Source of the DNA: an uncultured Eubacteriales bacterium
GTDB taxonomy: Bacteria > Bacillota > Clostridia > Oscillospirales > Oscillospiraceae
Assembly: GCA_900319465.1 (NCBI GenBank)
Contig: ONOL01000002.1
Span: 1 to 64,000 of the forward strand
Length of the DNA stretch: 64,000 nucleotides
Direction: 5' to 3'
The number at the start of each line of letters is the position of its first letter. Positions within the stretch are counted from its first letter, which is position 1. The position numbers and the translations under genes are program-made. Positions 33,857-41,684 of the stretch are shown here, piece by piece. Below the pieces are notes generated by a model. That model was not told where the DNA came from. It saw only the letters and a program-made list of their open reading frames with translations, and searched no databases.

Positions 33857-34993
33857 TCAAAGGAAGAAGTACAGGAGCGCCGCGAGCGCGCCCGCCACGG
33901 GCAGCGCGATCCCGGCAAAATAGCCCCAGTACCGTCTCTTCGACACGGGCAGGTCGCCGATCAGCCTGCCGGTCTGCCCGTTCATGGCGAACAGGAAGTT
34001 CTGGTCGTTCCAGCGGGTGGACAGCATCCACACCGGCAGCAGCGCGTAGCGGACCTCGCCCCGGCGCAGGCGGATGCTCTTGCCCGTGGGCACGCAGGTG
34101 GCGAAGCCGCCGTTGGCGGTCGCCGCCACGACCTGCTCGGCGGTCCTGGCCGCGCGCTCGTCGGCGCGCCTGGCGCACTCGTCCTGTTCCACGTCGAACT
34201 TGTTGGCGAGGAAGCCGGGCAGATAGCCGGGCGAGAAGGGCTTGAGCGCGCTGTAATCAAAGGGCTCGATGGCGTCCATGTGGGCGTCCGGCATCCGGCG
34301 CGAGCCGTCCACCGGGATGCGCTCGAAGTCCACGTTCCCCGCGCGGCGAAGCTGGAAGTGGTCGGTCTCGGTGATGATCCGGTCCCCCTCCCGGTGCGTC
34401 ATGCTGCGCGTGGCGGCAAAGCTCATGTCCACCTCGGCGGTGCCGCTGAAGAGCCAGAAGGGCACGTACACGCCCTGGATCTTCTCGATCTGGTTGGCGG
34501 AGGCAAACGCCTTCGGCAGCAGCTTCTTGTCCCGGTAGAACTCGGTCAGCGCCTTGACGGCGGCCTCCTTGTCGAGACGGAAGGGCAGGATGTAGTCCGG
34601 CTTCAGGCTGCCGTCAAACTGGCTGGGCACCACGGTGGGGTTGCCGCAGTAGGGGCACTGGGTCGCCACGGTGGTGCTGTCGCAGATCAGCTCCGCGCCG
34701 CAGGAGGGGCAGGTGTACGCGCGCATATCGGCGCCCGCCGCGCCCCAGTCGTCGGAGACGGCGTTCCAGCCCCAGTCCTGCTCCGCGGCGCCCTGCTGCG
34801 CGGCGGAGGCCGTCGCGGCGGCGGCCGCCTGCTGGGCGTCCTCGATCTTGTCGTGATAAAGCGCCTCGATCTCCTGCACCGGGAAGCTGCCGCCGCAGTA
34901 GTCGCAGACGACCCGGCCGCTCTCGCCGTCATAGCGCAGCGGCCCCGTGCAGGACGGGCATTTGAAATTGGTGATCTGTGCTGGCACAGGCAT
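33857..34993 (-). CDS. TFIIB-type zinc-ribbon membrane protein (YdjG-like)
   Basis: A protein of 378 aa with two zinc ribbons: CPSCTGPLRYDGESGRVVCDYCG at the N-terminus (about 12-34) and CPSCGAELICDSTTVATQCPYCG (about 95-117). A beta-rich central domain (VYVPFWLFSGTAEVDM) follows, then a C-terminal hydrophobic helix (about 356-378). The ATG directly follows the stop of the lipoprotein gene, with GAGAGGTGA as ribosome site. Relatives occur beside SPFH and TPM genes. The molecular role is not known. Confidence 0.85.
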   Translation of the reverse strand: MPVPAQITNFKCPSCTGPLRYDGESGRVVCDYCGGSFPVQEIEALYHDKIEDAQQAAAAATASAAQQGAAEQDWGWNAVSDDWGAAGADMRAYTCPSCGAELICDSTTVATQCPYCGNPTVVPSQFDGSLKPDYILPFRLDKEAAVKALTEFYRDKKLLPKAFASANQIEKIQGVYVPFWLFSGTAEVDMSFAATRSMTHREGDRIITETDHFQLRRAGNVDFERIPVDGSRRMPDAHMDAIEPFDYSALKPFSPGYLPGFLANKFDVEQDECARRADERAARTAEQVVAATANGGFATCVPTGKSIRLRRGEVRYALLPVWMLSTRWNDQNFLFAMNGQTGRLIGDLPVSKRRYWGYFAGIALPVAGALAALLYFFL

Positions 34994-35854
34994 TCACCTC
35001 TCTAATACTTGTTGGATTCGGTCGGGCATGGCCTCCCCGGCCTCGATCAGCGGGCGGTACCAGAAGCGGTAGGAATAGGGCGTTTCGTCCGTATCCGTCC
35101 AATCCGCGCCCCAGGGGCGCAGGAGGATGCGGAAAGCAAAGCGCTCCCCCTCCGCGTCGTGACGCCCGGAGACGGTCAGCACCCCGTCGGCGAACGACAC
35201 GGTGAGCGCGCCCTCCTCCACCGTCTCAAACCAGAACCAGCCGCCGGAGGCGCTCAGCGCCTCCCCGTCGCCGGTGAGGGCGAGGGCGCCCATCGGCTCC
35301 GCGCGGGAGCCCATCTCGTCCCAGAGGGTCAGAAGCGCGCCGTCCTCGGTGGGCACGCAGGAGGCGCAGCAGTCGTACCAGGTCTCCGGCATGGCGCCCT
35401 CGGCGTTTTCGATCTGCCACCAGCCGTACCAGTCGCCGGCGATCCCCGTGAGGAGCGCCGGCTGCGCCGTCGGCGTCGGCAGCGCCGCCGCCAGGTCCTC
35501 GCGCAGCAGCGTCAGCACCACGCCCTCGCCCAGCAGGTCCAGACGGATCTCCCCGTCCGCAAGCGTGCCCGGGCAGGCCGTGCCGTTGATCTCCACGCGC
35601 AGCGCGCCGTCCTCGACGCGCCAGCGCAGCTCGCCCTCGTATTCCCCGAGGCGCAGCACGCCGCGTCCGCCGGTCACGAGCGTGAGGCGCACTTCGCCGT
35701 TATAGAGCTTCTCGGGCCTGACGGTGTCCTCCCCCACCGTGACTTCGGTGCAGAGGTAGACGCCGGCGTTGGGGTCCTGCTCGCCGCAGGCGCCGAGCGC
35801 CAGGAAAAGCAGGGCGGCGAACAGCCACGCCGCCGCCCTGCGCCATTGGTTCAC
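34994..35854 (-). CDS. Predicted lipoprotein, unknown function
   Basis: A protein of about 286 aa with a lipoprotein signal ending in LALGAC, then an acidic, beta-rich body and no recognised domain. The start is uncertain. GTG 35854 gives a clean signal peptide (NQWRRAAAWLFAALL), but the frame is open to a GTG at 35899 inside the SPFH gene, and no strong ribosome site is seen for either. It is tightly packed between the SPFH and zinc-ribbon genes, so it probably belongs to the same membrane-associated system. I do not recognise this protein. Confidence 0.75.
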   Translation of the reverse strand: MNQWRRAAAWLFAALLFLALGACGEQDPNAGVYLCTEVTVGEDTVRPEKLYNGEVRLTLVTGGRGVLRLGEYEGELRWRVEDGALRVEINGTACPGTLADGEIRLDLLGEGVVLTLLREDLAAALPTPTAQPALLTGIAGDWYGWWQIENAEGAMPETWYDCCASCVPTEDGALLTLWDEMGSRAEPMGALALTGDGEALSASGGWFWFETVEEGALTVSFADGVLTVSGRHDAEGERFAFRILLRPWGADWTDTDETPYSYRFWYRPLIEAGEAMPDRIQQVLER

Positions 35855-35862
35855 AGGGGGCT

Positions 35863-37173
35863 TCAAATCTGATCGTTCTCGTCGAAGGGGTCGCCGCACT
35901 CGGGGCAGAAGCGCGGGGGCTTGCCGGGGTCAGCCGGCTCCCAGCCGCACTTGTCGCACTTGTATTGCAGGGCGCCCGCAGGCTTCTTTGCGCCGCACTC
36001 GGAGCAGAACTTGCCCTTGTTCACGGCGCCGCAGGCGCTGCAGGTCCAGCCCTGCGCGGGCTCGGGCTTCTTCGCGCCGCACTCGGGGCAGAACTTGCCC
36101 GTGGCCTTGCGGCCGCAGGCGGGGCAGGTCCAGCCCTCCGCCTCGGCGGCGGGAGCGGCGGCCGCCTGCTGCCGGCCCATCTGGTACAGGCCCTGGGCGT
36201 TGACGCCGCCGGCCTGCTGCGCCATGTTCATGCCCATGAAGGCCATCGCGGCGCCGCCCTCGTTCTTCGCGGCGGACTGCATCGCGGAGGCCTGCGCGCC
36301 GACAAGGTGGGCGGCGGCCATGTTGGGATCGCGGAAGGCGGCGTTGCGCTGCAGCTCCTTGATCATGGCCTCGTCTTCCTCGCTGGCCTTCACGCTGGAG
36401 ACGCCGAAGGAGACGATCTCGATGCCGCGCAGGTCGCGCCACTTGCCGGACAGCTCCTCATTGAGCACGTCGGCCAGCTCGCCGGCGTGGGCGGGCAGGG
36501 CGGAGTAGCGGATGCCCATGTCGGAGATGCGGGCGAAGGCGGGCTGCAGCGCGGTGAGCAGCTCGGCCTTCATCTGCCCCTCGAGGCGGTCGACGGTGTA
36601 GTTGGCGCCGACGTTGCCGCAGACGTTGGTGTAGAACAGCAGCGGGTTGGACAGCCGGAGGCTGTATTCGCCGAAGCAGCGGATCGCGATGTCGATATCG
36701 AGGCCGATGTTCTTGTCGACCACGCGGAAGGGCACCGGCGAGGGCGTACCGTACTTGTTGCCGGTCAGCTCGCGGGTGTTGAAGTAGTAGACGCGCTGAT
36801 CCTTCGGGGCCTGGCCGCCGAAGGTGAAGCGCTTGCCGATGTTCTTGAAGACCTCGATGATGCTGTCGCCGAGCTTGCCGGCAAAGACGGAGGGCTCGGT
36901 GGAGCTGTCGTACACGTACTCGCCCGGCTCGGCGCAGACGTCCACGATCTTGCCCTGCTCCACAATCAGCATGCACTGGCCGTCGGCCACGGCGATCACG
37001 GAGCCGTTGGAGATGATGTTGTCGTCCCCGCGGTTGGAGGAACGGCCGGAAACCTTTTTCCTGCCCTTGACGGCAAGGACGTTGTTGGGCAGCGCGTCAC
37101 AGTAGAAATACTCCTTCCACTGATCGGAGAGGACGCCGGAGGCGGCGCCGAGCGCGGCATGAATCAGACCCAT
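35863..37173 (-). CDS. SPFH-domain protein with C-terminal zinc ribbons (YdjI-like)
   Basis: A 436-aa protein of the SPFH/virion-core type. The SPFH region (about 20-290) includes LIVEQGKIVDVCAEPGEYVYD and the helix GQMKAELLTALQPAF. An Ala/Met/Gln-rich segment follows, then three Cys4 modules: CPACGRKATGKFCPECG, CSACGAVNKGKFCSECG, and a rubredoxin-like CDKCG...CPECG. It is the first gene of the operon, has its own promoter, and an AAAGGAG site precedes ATG 37173. The family is thought to scaffold membrane stress responses; the exact role is unknown. Confidence 0.9.
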   Translation of the reverse strand: MGLIHAALGAASGVLSDQWKEYFYCDALPNNVLAVKGRKKVSGRSSNRGDDNIISNGSVIAVADGQCMLIVEQGKIVDVCAEPGEYVYDSSTEPSVFAGKLGDSIIEVFKNIGKRFTFGGQAPKDQRVYYFNTRELTGNKYGTPSPVPFRVVDKNIGLDIDIAIRCFGEYSLRLSNPLLFYTNVCGNVGANYTVDRLEGQMKAELLTALQPAFARISDMGIRYSALPAHAGELADVLNEELSGKWRDLRGIEIVSFGVSSVKASEEDEAMIKELQRNAAFRDPNMAAAHLVGAQASAMQSAAKNEGGAAMAFMGMNMAQQAGGVNAQGLYQMGRQQAAAAPAAEAEGWTCPACGRKATGKFCPECGAKKPEPAQGWTCSACGAVNKGKFCSECGAKKPAGALQYKCDKCGWEPADPGKPPRFCPECGDPFDENDQI

Positions 37174-37245
37174 GGTATGTACTCCTTTCAAATCTCAAAT
37201 CGATACGGAATCTTGTTGGGTGCACATTTTGATTGAGCTATCAAT

Positions 37246-37274
37246 AATATAGTAGAAAGGGCCCGGAAAATCAA
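37246..37274 (-). promoter_or_regulatory. Promoter of the SPFH operon
   Basis: Minus-strand TTGATT (37269-37274), 17-bp spacer, TATATT (37246-37251), about 70 bp before the start codon. Confidence 0.7.
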
Positions 37275-37414
37275 CAGCAAATTGCAAAAACCGGGCCTCC
37301 GGCGGAACGCGGCGCGCTTTGTTCCCCCATCGGCCCGGTACCGGCGGGGACAGCATAAACCCTTCCGGGCGCGCATCCACGGGAAAGGCGGGGAAAAAAG
37401 ACCGACTTTCCCTC

Positions 37415-37443
37415 TTGAATTTCTGTCCGCGCTGTGGTATACT
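37415..37443 (+). promoter_or_regulatory. Promoter of tRNA-Gly
   Basis: TTGAAT (37415-37420), 17-bp spacer, TATACT (37438-37443), ending 10 bp before the tRNA. Confidence 0.85.
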
Positions 37444-37453
37444 TCCCTCACAC

Positions 37454-37527
37454 GCGGATGTAGTTCATCGGTAGAACTCCGGCTTCCCAAGCCGATAAGG
37501 TGGGTTCGACTCCCATCATCCGCTCCA
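37454..37527 (+). tRNA. tRNA-Gly (anticodon CCC)
   Basis: A complete cloverleaf. The acceptor stem GCGGATG pairs with CATCCGC (37517-37523), then T and an encoded CCA (37525-37527). The D arm contains TTCATCGGTAGAA. The anticodon loop TTCCCAA reads CCC, and the T arm is GTGGGTTCGACTCCCAT-like. The last anticodon-stem pair (27-43) is a C-A mismatch. It reads GGG codons, which are used in this GC-rich genome. Confidence 0.93.
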
Positions 37528-37603
37528 CCGAAAGGGCTCGCCGAAGGCGGGCCCTTGGCTTATCCCCCCTCCCGTCCCTCACGCACACGAAAGGAGCTTC
37601 GCC

Positions 37604-38218
37604 ATGTCCCGCAGATGCGTCATCCTCTCCGGCGGGGAGCGGCATCCCCTCGCCGGCATCCGGCCCGGCGACTTCGTCGTCGCCTGCGACCGGGGCTACG
37701 CCTACGCCGCGGCCGAGGGCGTAAGGCCCGACCTCGTCATCAGCGATTTCGACTCCTACGGCGGCCGCGTCGCCGAGGACGTCCCGGTGCGCCGCCTCCC
37801 CACCGAAAAGGACGACACGGACACCATGGCCGCCGTGCGCTTCGCCTGCGGGGAGGGCTTTGACGAGATCGTGATCCTCTGCGCGCTCGGCGGGCGGCTC
37901 GACCACACGCTGGCAAACCTCCAGGCGCTGGTCTACGCCGTCGAGCACGGGGCCTCCGCCGCCATCGAGAGCCCGGATACGCGCGTCTCCGCCCTCAGGG
38001 ACGGGACGCTGCGCCTTCCCCGGCGGGAGGGCTTCTCCCTCTCCGTCTTTTCCGCGGCGGACGAGAGCCGCGTCAGCATCCGCGGCGCGAAGTACGAGCT
38101 GGAGGAGGCCGTGATCACCAACGCCTTCCCCCTCGGCGCAAGCAACGAATGGCGCGACGGCGAGGCCGTGATTCGCTGCCACAGCGGCGTGATCCTGGTC
38201 GTGGAATCAAGGCTGTGA
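37604..38218 (+). CDS. thiN: Thiamine pyrophosphokinase
   Basis: Transfers pyrophosphate from ATP to thiamine, giving thiamine diphosphate. The 204 aa contain the family motifs GDFVVACDRGYAYA, DLVISDFDSYG, PTEKDDTDTMAAV and LGGRLDHTLANLQAL, and a C-terminal beta-barrel domain ending in ITNAFPLGASNEW. It follows tRNA-Gly on the same strand and may be cotranscribed with it. No TPP riboswitch was seen in the short leader. A bidirectional terminator follows. Confidence 0.95.
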   Translation: MSRRCVILSGGERHPLAGIRPGDFVVACDRGYAYAAAEGVRPDLVISDFDSYGGRVAEDVPVRRLPTEKDDTDTMAAVRFACGEGFDEIVILCALGGRLDHTLANLQALVYAVEHGASAAIESPDTRVSALRDGTLRLPRREGFSLSVFSAADESRVSIRGAKYELEEAVITNAFPLGASNEWRDGEAVIRCHSGVILVVESRL

Positions 38219-38228
38219 GCAACGACGC

Positions 38229-38276
38229 AAAAACCTGCCGTCCTGATGGCGCAGCCGGAAGGACGACAGGTTTTTT
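38229..38276. terminator. Bidirectional terminator between thiN and asnA
   Basis: An AAAACCTG.CGTCCT arm pairs with AGGACGACAGGTTTT around a roughly 16-nt loop, flanked by A and T runs on the respective sides. Confidence 0.8.
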
Positions 38277-38293
38277 CTGTTCGGTTCGTATGG

Positions 38294-39313
38294 TTACAGG
38301 AGCGTGACGCCCGCGTCCCCGCAGGCCTTCACCGTGGCCTCGTCCCAGATGGAGGCCTGCACCTCGCCGATGTGGGCCTTGCCCAGCAGCAGCATGGACA
38401 GGCGGGACTGGCCGATGCCGCCGCCGATGGTGAGGGGCAGCTCGCCGTTCAAAAGCGCCTTATGGTACGGCAGCTCCCGCCTCTCGTCGCAGCCGGCGAG
38501 CGTGAGCTGCCGGTCCAGCGACTTCGGGTCGACGCGGATGCCCATGGAGCTGAGCTCGAAGGCGCAGCCGAGCAGCTCGTTCCAAACCATGATGTCGCCG
38601 TTGAGCGCCCAGTCGTCATAGTCGGGCGCGCGGCCGTCGTGGGGCCTGCCGGACTTCAGCTTCCCGCCGATGCCGATGATGAAGGCGGTCTTGTGCTCGC
38701 GCAGCCAGGCGTTCTCCCGCTCCTTCGGCGTAAGCGCCGGATAGCGGTCCTCCAGCTCCTGCGCCGTCACGAAGGAGACGCGGCGCTCGAGCTTGCCGAG
38801 CGTCTGGAGCTGGGGGTAGATGGCCTGCATGGTGTCCTGCGTGTCGCAGATGGCGGTCACGATGTCCATGACCGTGAGCTTCAGGTAGTCGAGATTGCGG
38901 TTCTCGGGGAGGATGACCTTCTCCCAGTCCCACTGGTCCACGTAGACCGAGTGCAGGTTGTCCAGCTCGTCCTCGTCCCGGCGGATGGCGTCCATGTCGG
39001 TGTAGAGGCCCTTGCCGGGGAAGAAGCCGTAGCGCTTGAGGGCGACGCGCTTCCACTTGGCCAGGGACTGCACCACCTGCGCCCTGTGCTCCGAGCGGAG
39101 GATATCGAAGGAAACCGGGCGCTCGTAGCCGTTGAGGTTGTCGTTGAGGCCGGAATTCTCCTCCACGAACAGCGGGGCGGACACGCGGTAGAGGTTCAGC
39201 AAGGCTGCGAGCCGGTCCTCAAACAGCCGCTTCAAAAGGCTGATGGCCTTCTGGGTATCGTAAATGGACAGCAGGCTCGTATAGCCCGCGGGGATCGTCG
39301 TTTGCATCTTCAT
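38294..39313 (-). CDS. asnA: Aspartate-ammonia ligase (asparagine synthetase A)
   Basis: Makes asparagine from aspartate, ammonia and ATP; structurally related to class II aspartyl-tRNA synthetases. About 339 aa, with SAPLFVEENSGLNDNLNG, VYVDQWDWEK, WNELLGCAFELSSMGIRVD and GGGIGQSRLSMLLL. The start is ATG 39313 or 39307: GGAAGGAG lies 3 and 9 nt before them respectively, so 39307 has the better spacing. It is monocistronic. Confidence 0.96.
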   Translation of the reverse strand: MKMQTTIPAGYTSLLSIYDTQKAISLLKRLFEDRLAALLNLYRVSAPLFVEENSGLNDNLNGYERPVSFDILRSEHRAQVVQSLAKWKRVALKRYGFFPGKGLYTDMDAIRRDEDELDNLHSVYVDQWDWEKVILPENRNLDYLKLTVMDIVTAICDTQDTMQAIYPQLQTLGKLERRVSFVTAQELEDRYPALTPKERENAWLREHKTAFIIGIGGKLKSGRPHDGRAPDYDDWALNGDIMVWNELLGCAFELSSMGIRVDPKSLDRQLTLAGCDERRELPYHKALLNGELPLTIGGGIGQSRLSMLLLGKAHIGEVQASIWDEATVKACGDAGVTLL

Positions 39314-39407
39314 ACGCTCCTTCCGTTTTTTCCGGCATAGCACGCGAAACGGAAAGAAAGACAGCCCGATCGTGTACTGATTCTCCGATGGCTTTTGCCG
39401 GGCGTGC

Positions 39408-39923
39408 TTACTCCGTCAGCATCTCCATGATCCTCTGGTAATAGCCCTCCGCGTCCCTGCGGAAGCGCTTCTCGATCCTGCGCGCCTGCTCCTCGTCGGC
39501 GCACAGCAGCCGCAGGCGCGCGATGTCGCCCTTGCCGTCGGACATGCCGAGCTCGACGAAGCAGCCGGCGCCGCCGCTCTCATGCCGCGCCACGATCATG
39601 GCCTCCCGGCGCAGCCGCTCCTCCACCGGGGCGAGGAGGCGCGCGGCCTTGACGCGCACCGAATAGGGCAGGCTGCTCTCCACCGCGTCGGCGTTGCGCG
39701 CGCCCTTTTCGGTGATGCGGTAGCCGTCCCCGTTTTCCTCGACGTGGCCGGTCGCCACCAGCTCGCTCAGGCAGTCGGAATAGTCGAAGTAACCGATGCC
39801 GCCGTCGCACTGGCACAGCTCCAGCAGCGTCTCCGGGTCCACCGTCCCGGGCAGGCGGCGCAGGATGAAGAGGATCAGGATCTTGATGTCCAGTTTTTCG
39901 TGGATAAAGCCGAAATTGTCCAT
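39408..39923 (-). CDS. DUF4364 family protein
   Basis: A 171-aa protein of a Clostridia-specific family. The N-terminal half looks like a winged helix-turn-helix (KLDIKILILFILRRLPGTVD ... GHVEENGDGYRITEKG), followed by a small alpha/beta C-terminal domain. A transcriptional role is suggested by the fold but the targets are unknown. It has its own promoter. Confidence 0.85.
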   Translation of the reverse strand: MDNFGFIHEKLDIKILILFILRRLPGTVDPETLLELCQCDGGIGYFDYSDCLSELVATGHVEENGDGYRITEKGARNADAVESSLPYSVRVKAARLLAPVEERLRREAMIVARHESGGAGCFVELGMSDGKGDIARLRLLCADEEQARRIEKRFRRDAEGYYQRIMEMLTE

Positions 39924-40029
39924 GCGCGCACGCCCCTTTCCCTGACAGCCCGTTCGGCGCTCCGCGGCCGCCCTCGCGTCCGGAAAGCGCCCTTCGAAGG
40001 CGGGGGCCGTTCCCCCCGCGATGATCCTT

Positions 40030-40057
40030 ATTATACTTCATCCCGGGCATTTTTCAA
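40030..40057 (-). promoter_or_regulatory. Promoter of the DUF4364 gene
   Basis: Minus-strand TTGAAA (40052-40057), 16-bp spacer, TATAAT (40030-40035), about 105 bp before the start. Confidence 0.75.
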
Positions 40058-40115
40058 GCACAATTTGCGCATCGCGGCATAGACTGTACTGAATCCCATT
40101 TCTGGAGGTGCTGTT

Positions 40116-40907
40116 ATGCCCGAGAGAGTTGTGCCCAACCGGCCCGAGGAAGCGCCGCAGATCCGCGAGGCCGTCTCCGTCAGTACGCGAAAGATCTTCG
40201 ACGGCTGCCGCGACAAGGACTGCGTGGACGATCTGCGGGTCTACCCGACGCTCAGGTCCCAGGCCTACATAGAAAACGCGCTGAGCATCCGTCCCCGTTC
40301 CGCCGAGCTGCTGCACGTGGCCGTGAAGGTGGAGCCCATCAGCTTCAACCGCGGCCACTACACCGTGGACTGTACCTATTTCTACCGGGTCGCCGCCGAG
40401 ACCTTCCCCGCCGGCGAGACGGCCGTGGGCCTGGCCATCTTCGACAAGCGGGTCATGCTCTTCGGCAGCGAGGGCAATTCCATGACCTTCTCCTCCGTCT
40501 CCGGCAGGCCGAGGGGGCGGGACGGCGACCTGCCCGTCGCGGTGGTCAACGCCGTCGACCCGATCGCGCTGCACATGAAGCTGGTGGACGCCGGGGCGCA
40601 GGCCGCGGGGGAGCTGGAGCCGGGCGAGATCCCGGCCTTTATCCGCGAGTCCTTCCCGGAGGAGCTGGTGCTCGGCCCGAACGGCCGCCGCTGGTACGCC
40701 ACCATCGGCCAGTTCAGCCTGATCCGCCTCGAGCGGGACACCCAGCTTCTGATCCCGGCCTACGATTACAGCCTGCCGGAGAAGGAGTGCCCCGGCAGCA
40801 GCGAGGACGATCCCTGCGAGCTGTTCGGCCGCATCCGCTTCCCGGTGGAGGAGTTCTTCCCGCCCGACAGCGTTTCGGACGCCGCCGAGTACCGCAATAT
40901 GGTATGA
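40116..40907 (+). CDS. Conserved hypothetical protein (Clostridia type)
   Basis: A 263-aa cytoplasmic protein without signal peptide or membrane helix. The N-terminal region has KIFDGCRDKDCVDDLRVYPT, then ISFNRGHYTVDCTYFYRV; there is a Cys near the C-terminus (PCELFGRIRFPVEEFFP). From memory, similar uncharacterised proteins occur in many spore-forming Clostridia. I cannot name a domain. GGAGGTG lies 6 nt before the ATG. A strong terminator follows. A sporulation role would be a guess. Confidence 0.8.
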   Translation: MPERVVPNRPEEAPQIREAVSVSTRKIFDGCRDKDCVDDLRVYPTLRSQAYIENALSIRPRSAELLHVAVKVEPISFNRGHYTVDCTYFYRVAAETFPAGETAVGLAIFDKRVMLFGSEGNSMTFSSVSGRPRGRDGDLPVAVVNAVDPIALHMKLVDAGAQAAGELEPGEIPAFIRESFPEELVLGPNGRRWYATIGQFSLIRLERDTQLLIPAYDYSLPEKECPGSSEDDPCELFGRIRFPVEEFFPPDSVSDAAEYRNMV

Positions 40908-40912
40908 CAAAC

Positions 40913-40948
40913 GCCCCTGTGGAAAACCACAGGGGCGAATCCTTTTTT
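40913..40948 (+). terminator. Terminator of the conserved hypothetical gene
   Basis: GCCCCTGTGG/CCACAGGGGC stem with an AAAA loop (40913-40936) followed by six T residues at 40943-40948. It also faces the end of the convergent NagB-like gene. Confidence 0.88.
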
Positions 40949-40949
40949 G

Positions 40950-41648
40950 TCACACCATGCCGGCCGCGGCCTGGTCCAGGTACACGGTCACGTCCCGCGG
41001 GATCTGCAGGAAGGCGGCGGGGACGGAGCTGTCGCTGCGGGCGTAGAGCATCTTGTGCACGGCCTCCGCCTTTTCCTCGCCGAAGGCCAGCACGATGATC
41101 TCGGAAGCCCAGACCAGCGTGTAGATGCCCATGGTGTAGCCGTACTCGGGCACCTCCTCCTCGGAGCCGAAGACCGCCGCGTTCTGGCGCTTGGTGGCGT
41201 CGGTGAGCTTCTGGCGGTGGCTCAGGGAGTCGTAGGGGACGGCCGGCTCGTTATAGCCGATGTGGGCGTTGGCGCCGAGGCCGAGCACCGCCACGTCGAG
41301 CCCGCCGGCGGCCTTGATCTGCGCGTCGTAGTCGCCGAGGTTCTCGGGGCTGAGGTAGCGGCAGTTTTCCGGCCGGATGTCGGTCTTTTCCACAAAGCAG
41401 GTCTCCAGCATCCGGCGGCAGCTCCGCTCCTCGTCCACGCCCTCGAATTCGGTGACGGCGAAGAGCTTCGCGTCCCGGAAGCTCAGCTCCCCCGCCCTGC
41501 ACAGGCGGGACAGCTCCTCGTACAGTCCGCGCGGCGTGCGCCCCGCGGAGAGCGCCAGCACGGCGTCCGGCTTGCCGCGCAGGATGCGCCGGATCTGCGC
41601 GGCGGCCTCGGCGTTGCAGGCCTCGTAGTTGTTGATGACCGTTTTCAT
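40950..41648 (-). CDS. Divergent glucosamine-6-phosphate deaminase-like protein
   Basis: A NagB/6-phosphogluconolactonase-fold protein of 232 aa. Visible are SAGRTPRGLYEEL (phosphate loop), LGLGANAHIGYNEP (ring-opening His 129 and Glu 134 conserved) and a C-terminal KTVSA-like helix. The Asp that acts as general base in E. coli NagB (Asp72, within MDEYV) is Thr 66 here (VTEFEGV). The position of Asp141 is Asn 127, a change also found in Gram-positive NagB. Fold assignment is secure; deaminase activity is uncertain. ATG 41648 has an AAAGGAG site 8 nt upstream. Confidence 0.8.
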   Translation of the reverse strand: MKTVINNYEACNAEAAAQIRRILRGKPDAVLALSAGRTPRGLYEELSRLCRAGELSFRDAKLFAVTEFEGVDEERSCRRMLETCFVEKTDIRPENCRYLSPENLGDYDAQIKAAGGLDVAVLGLGANAHIGYNEPAVPYDSLSHRQKLTDATKRQNAAVFGSEEEVPEYGYTMGIYTLVWASEIIVLAFGEEKAEAVHKMLYARSDSSVPAAFLQIPRDVTVYLDQAAAGMV

Positions 41649-41684
41649 CGCATAGACTCCTTTCCCTCGGGCCAAACTATTCCC

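Noticed and set aside
37528..37603. Possible TPP riboswitch ahead of thiamine pyrophosphokinase
   Set aside because: The gap is too short and lacks the conserved CTGAGA/ACCTGATCTGG-like segments.
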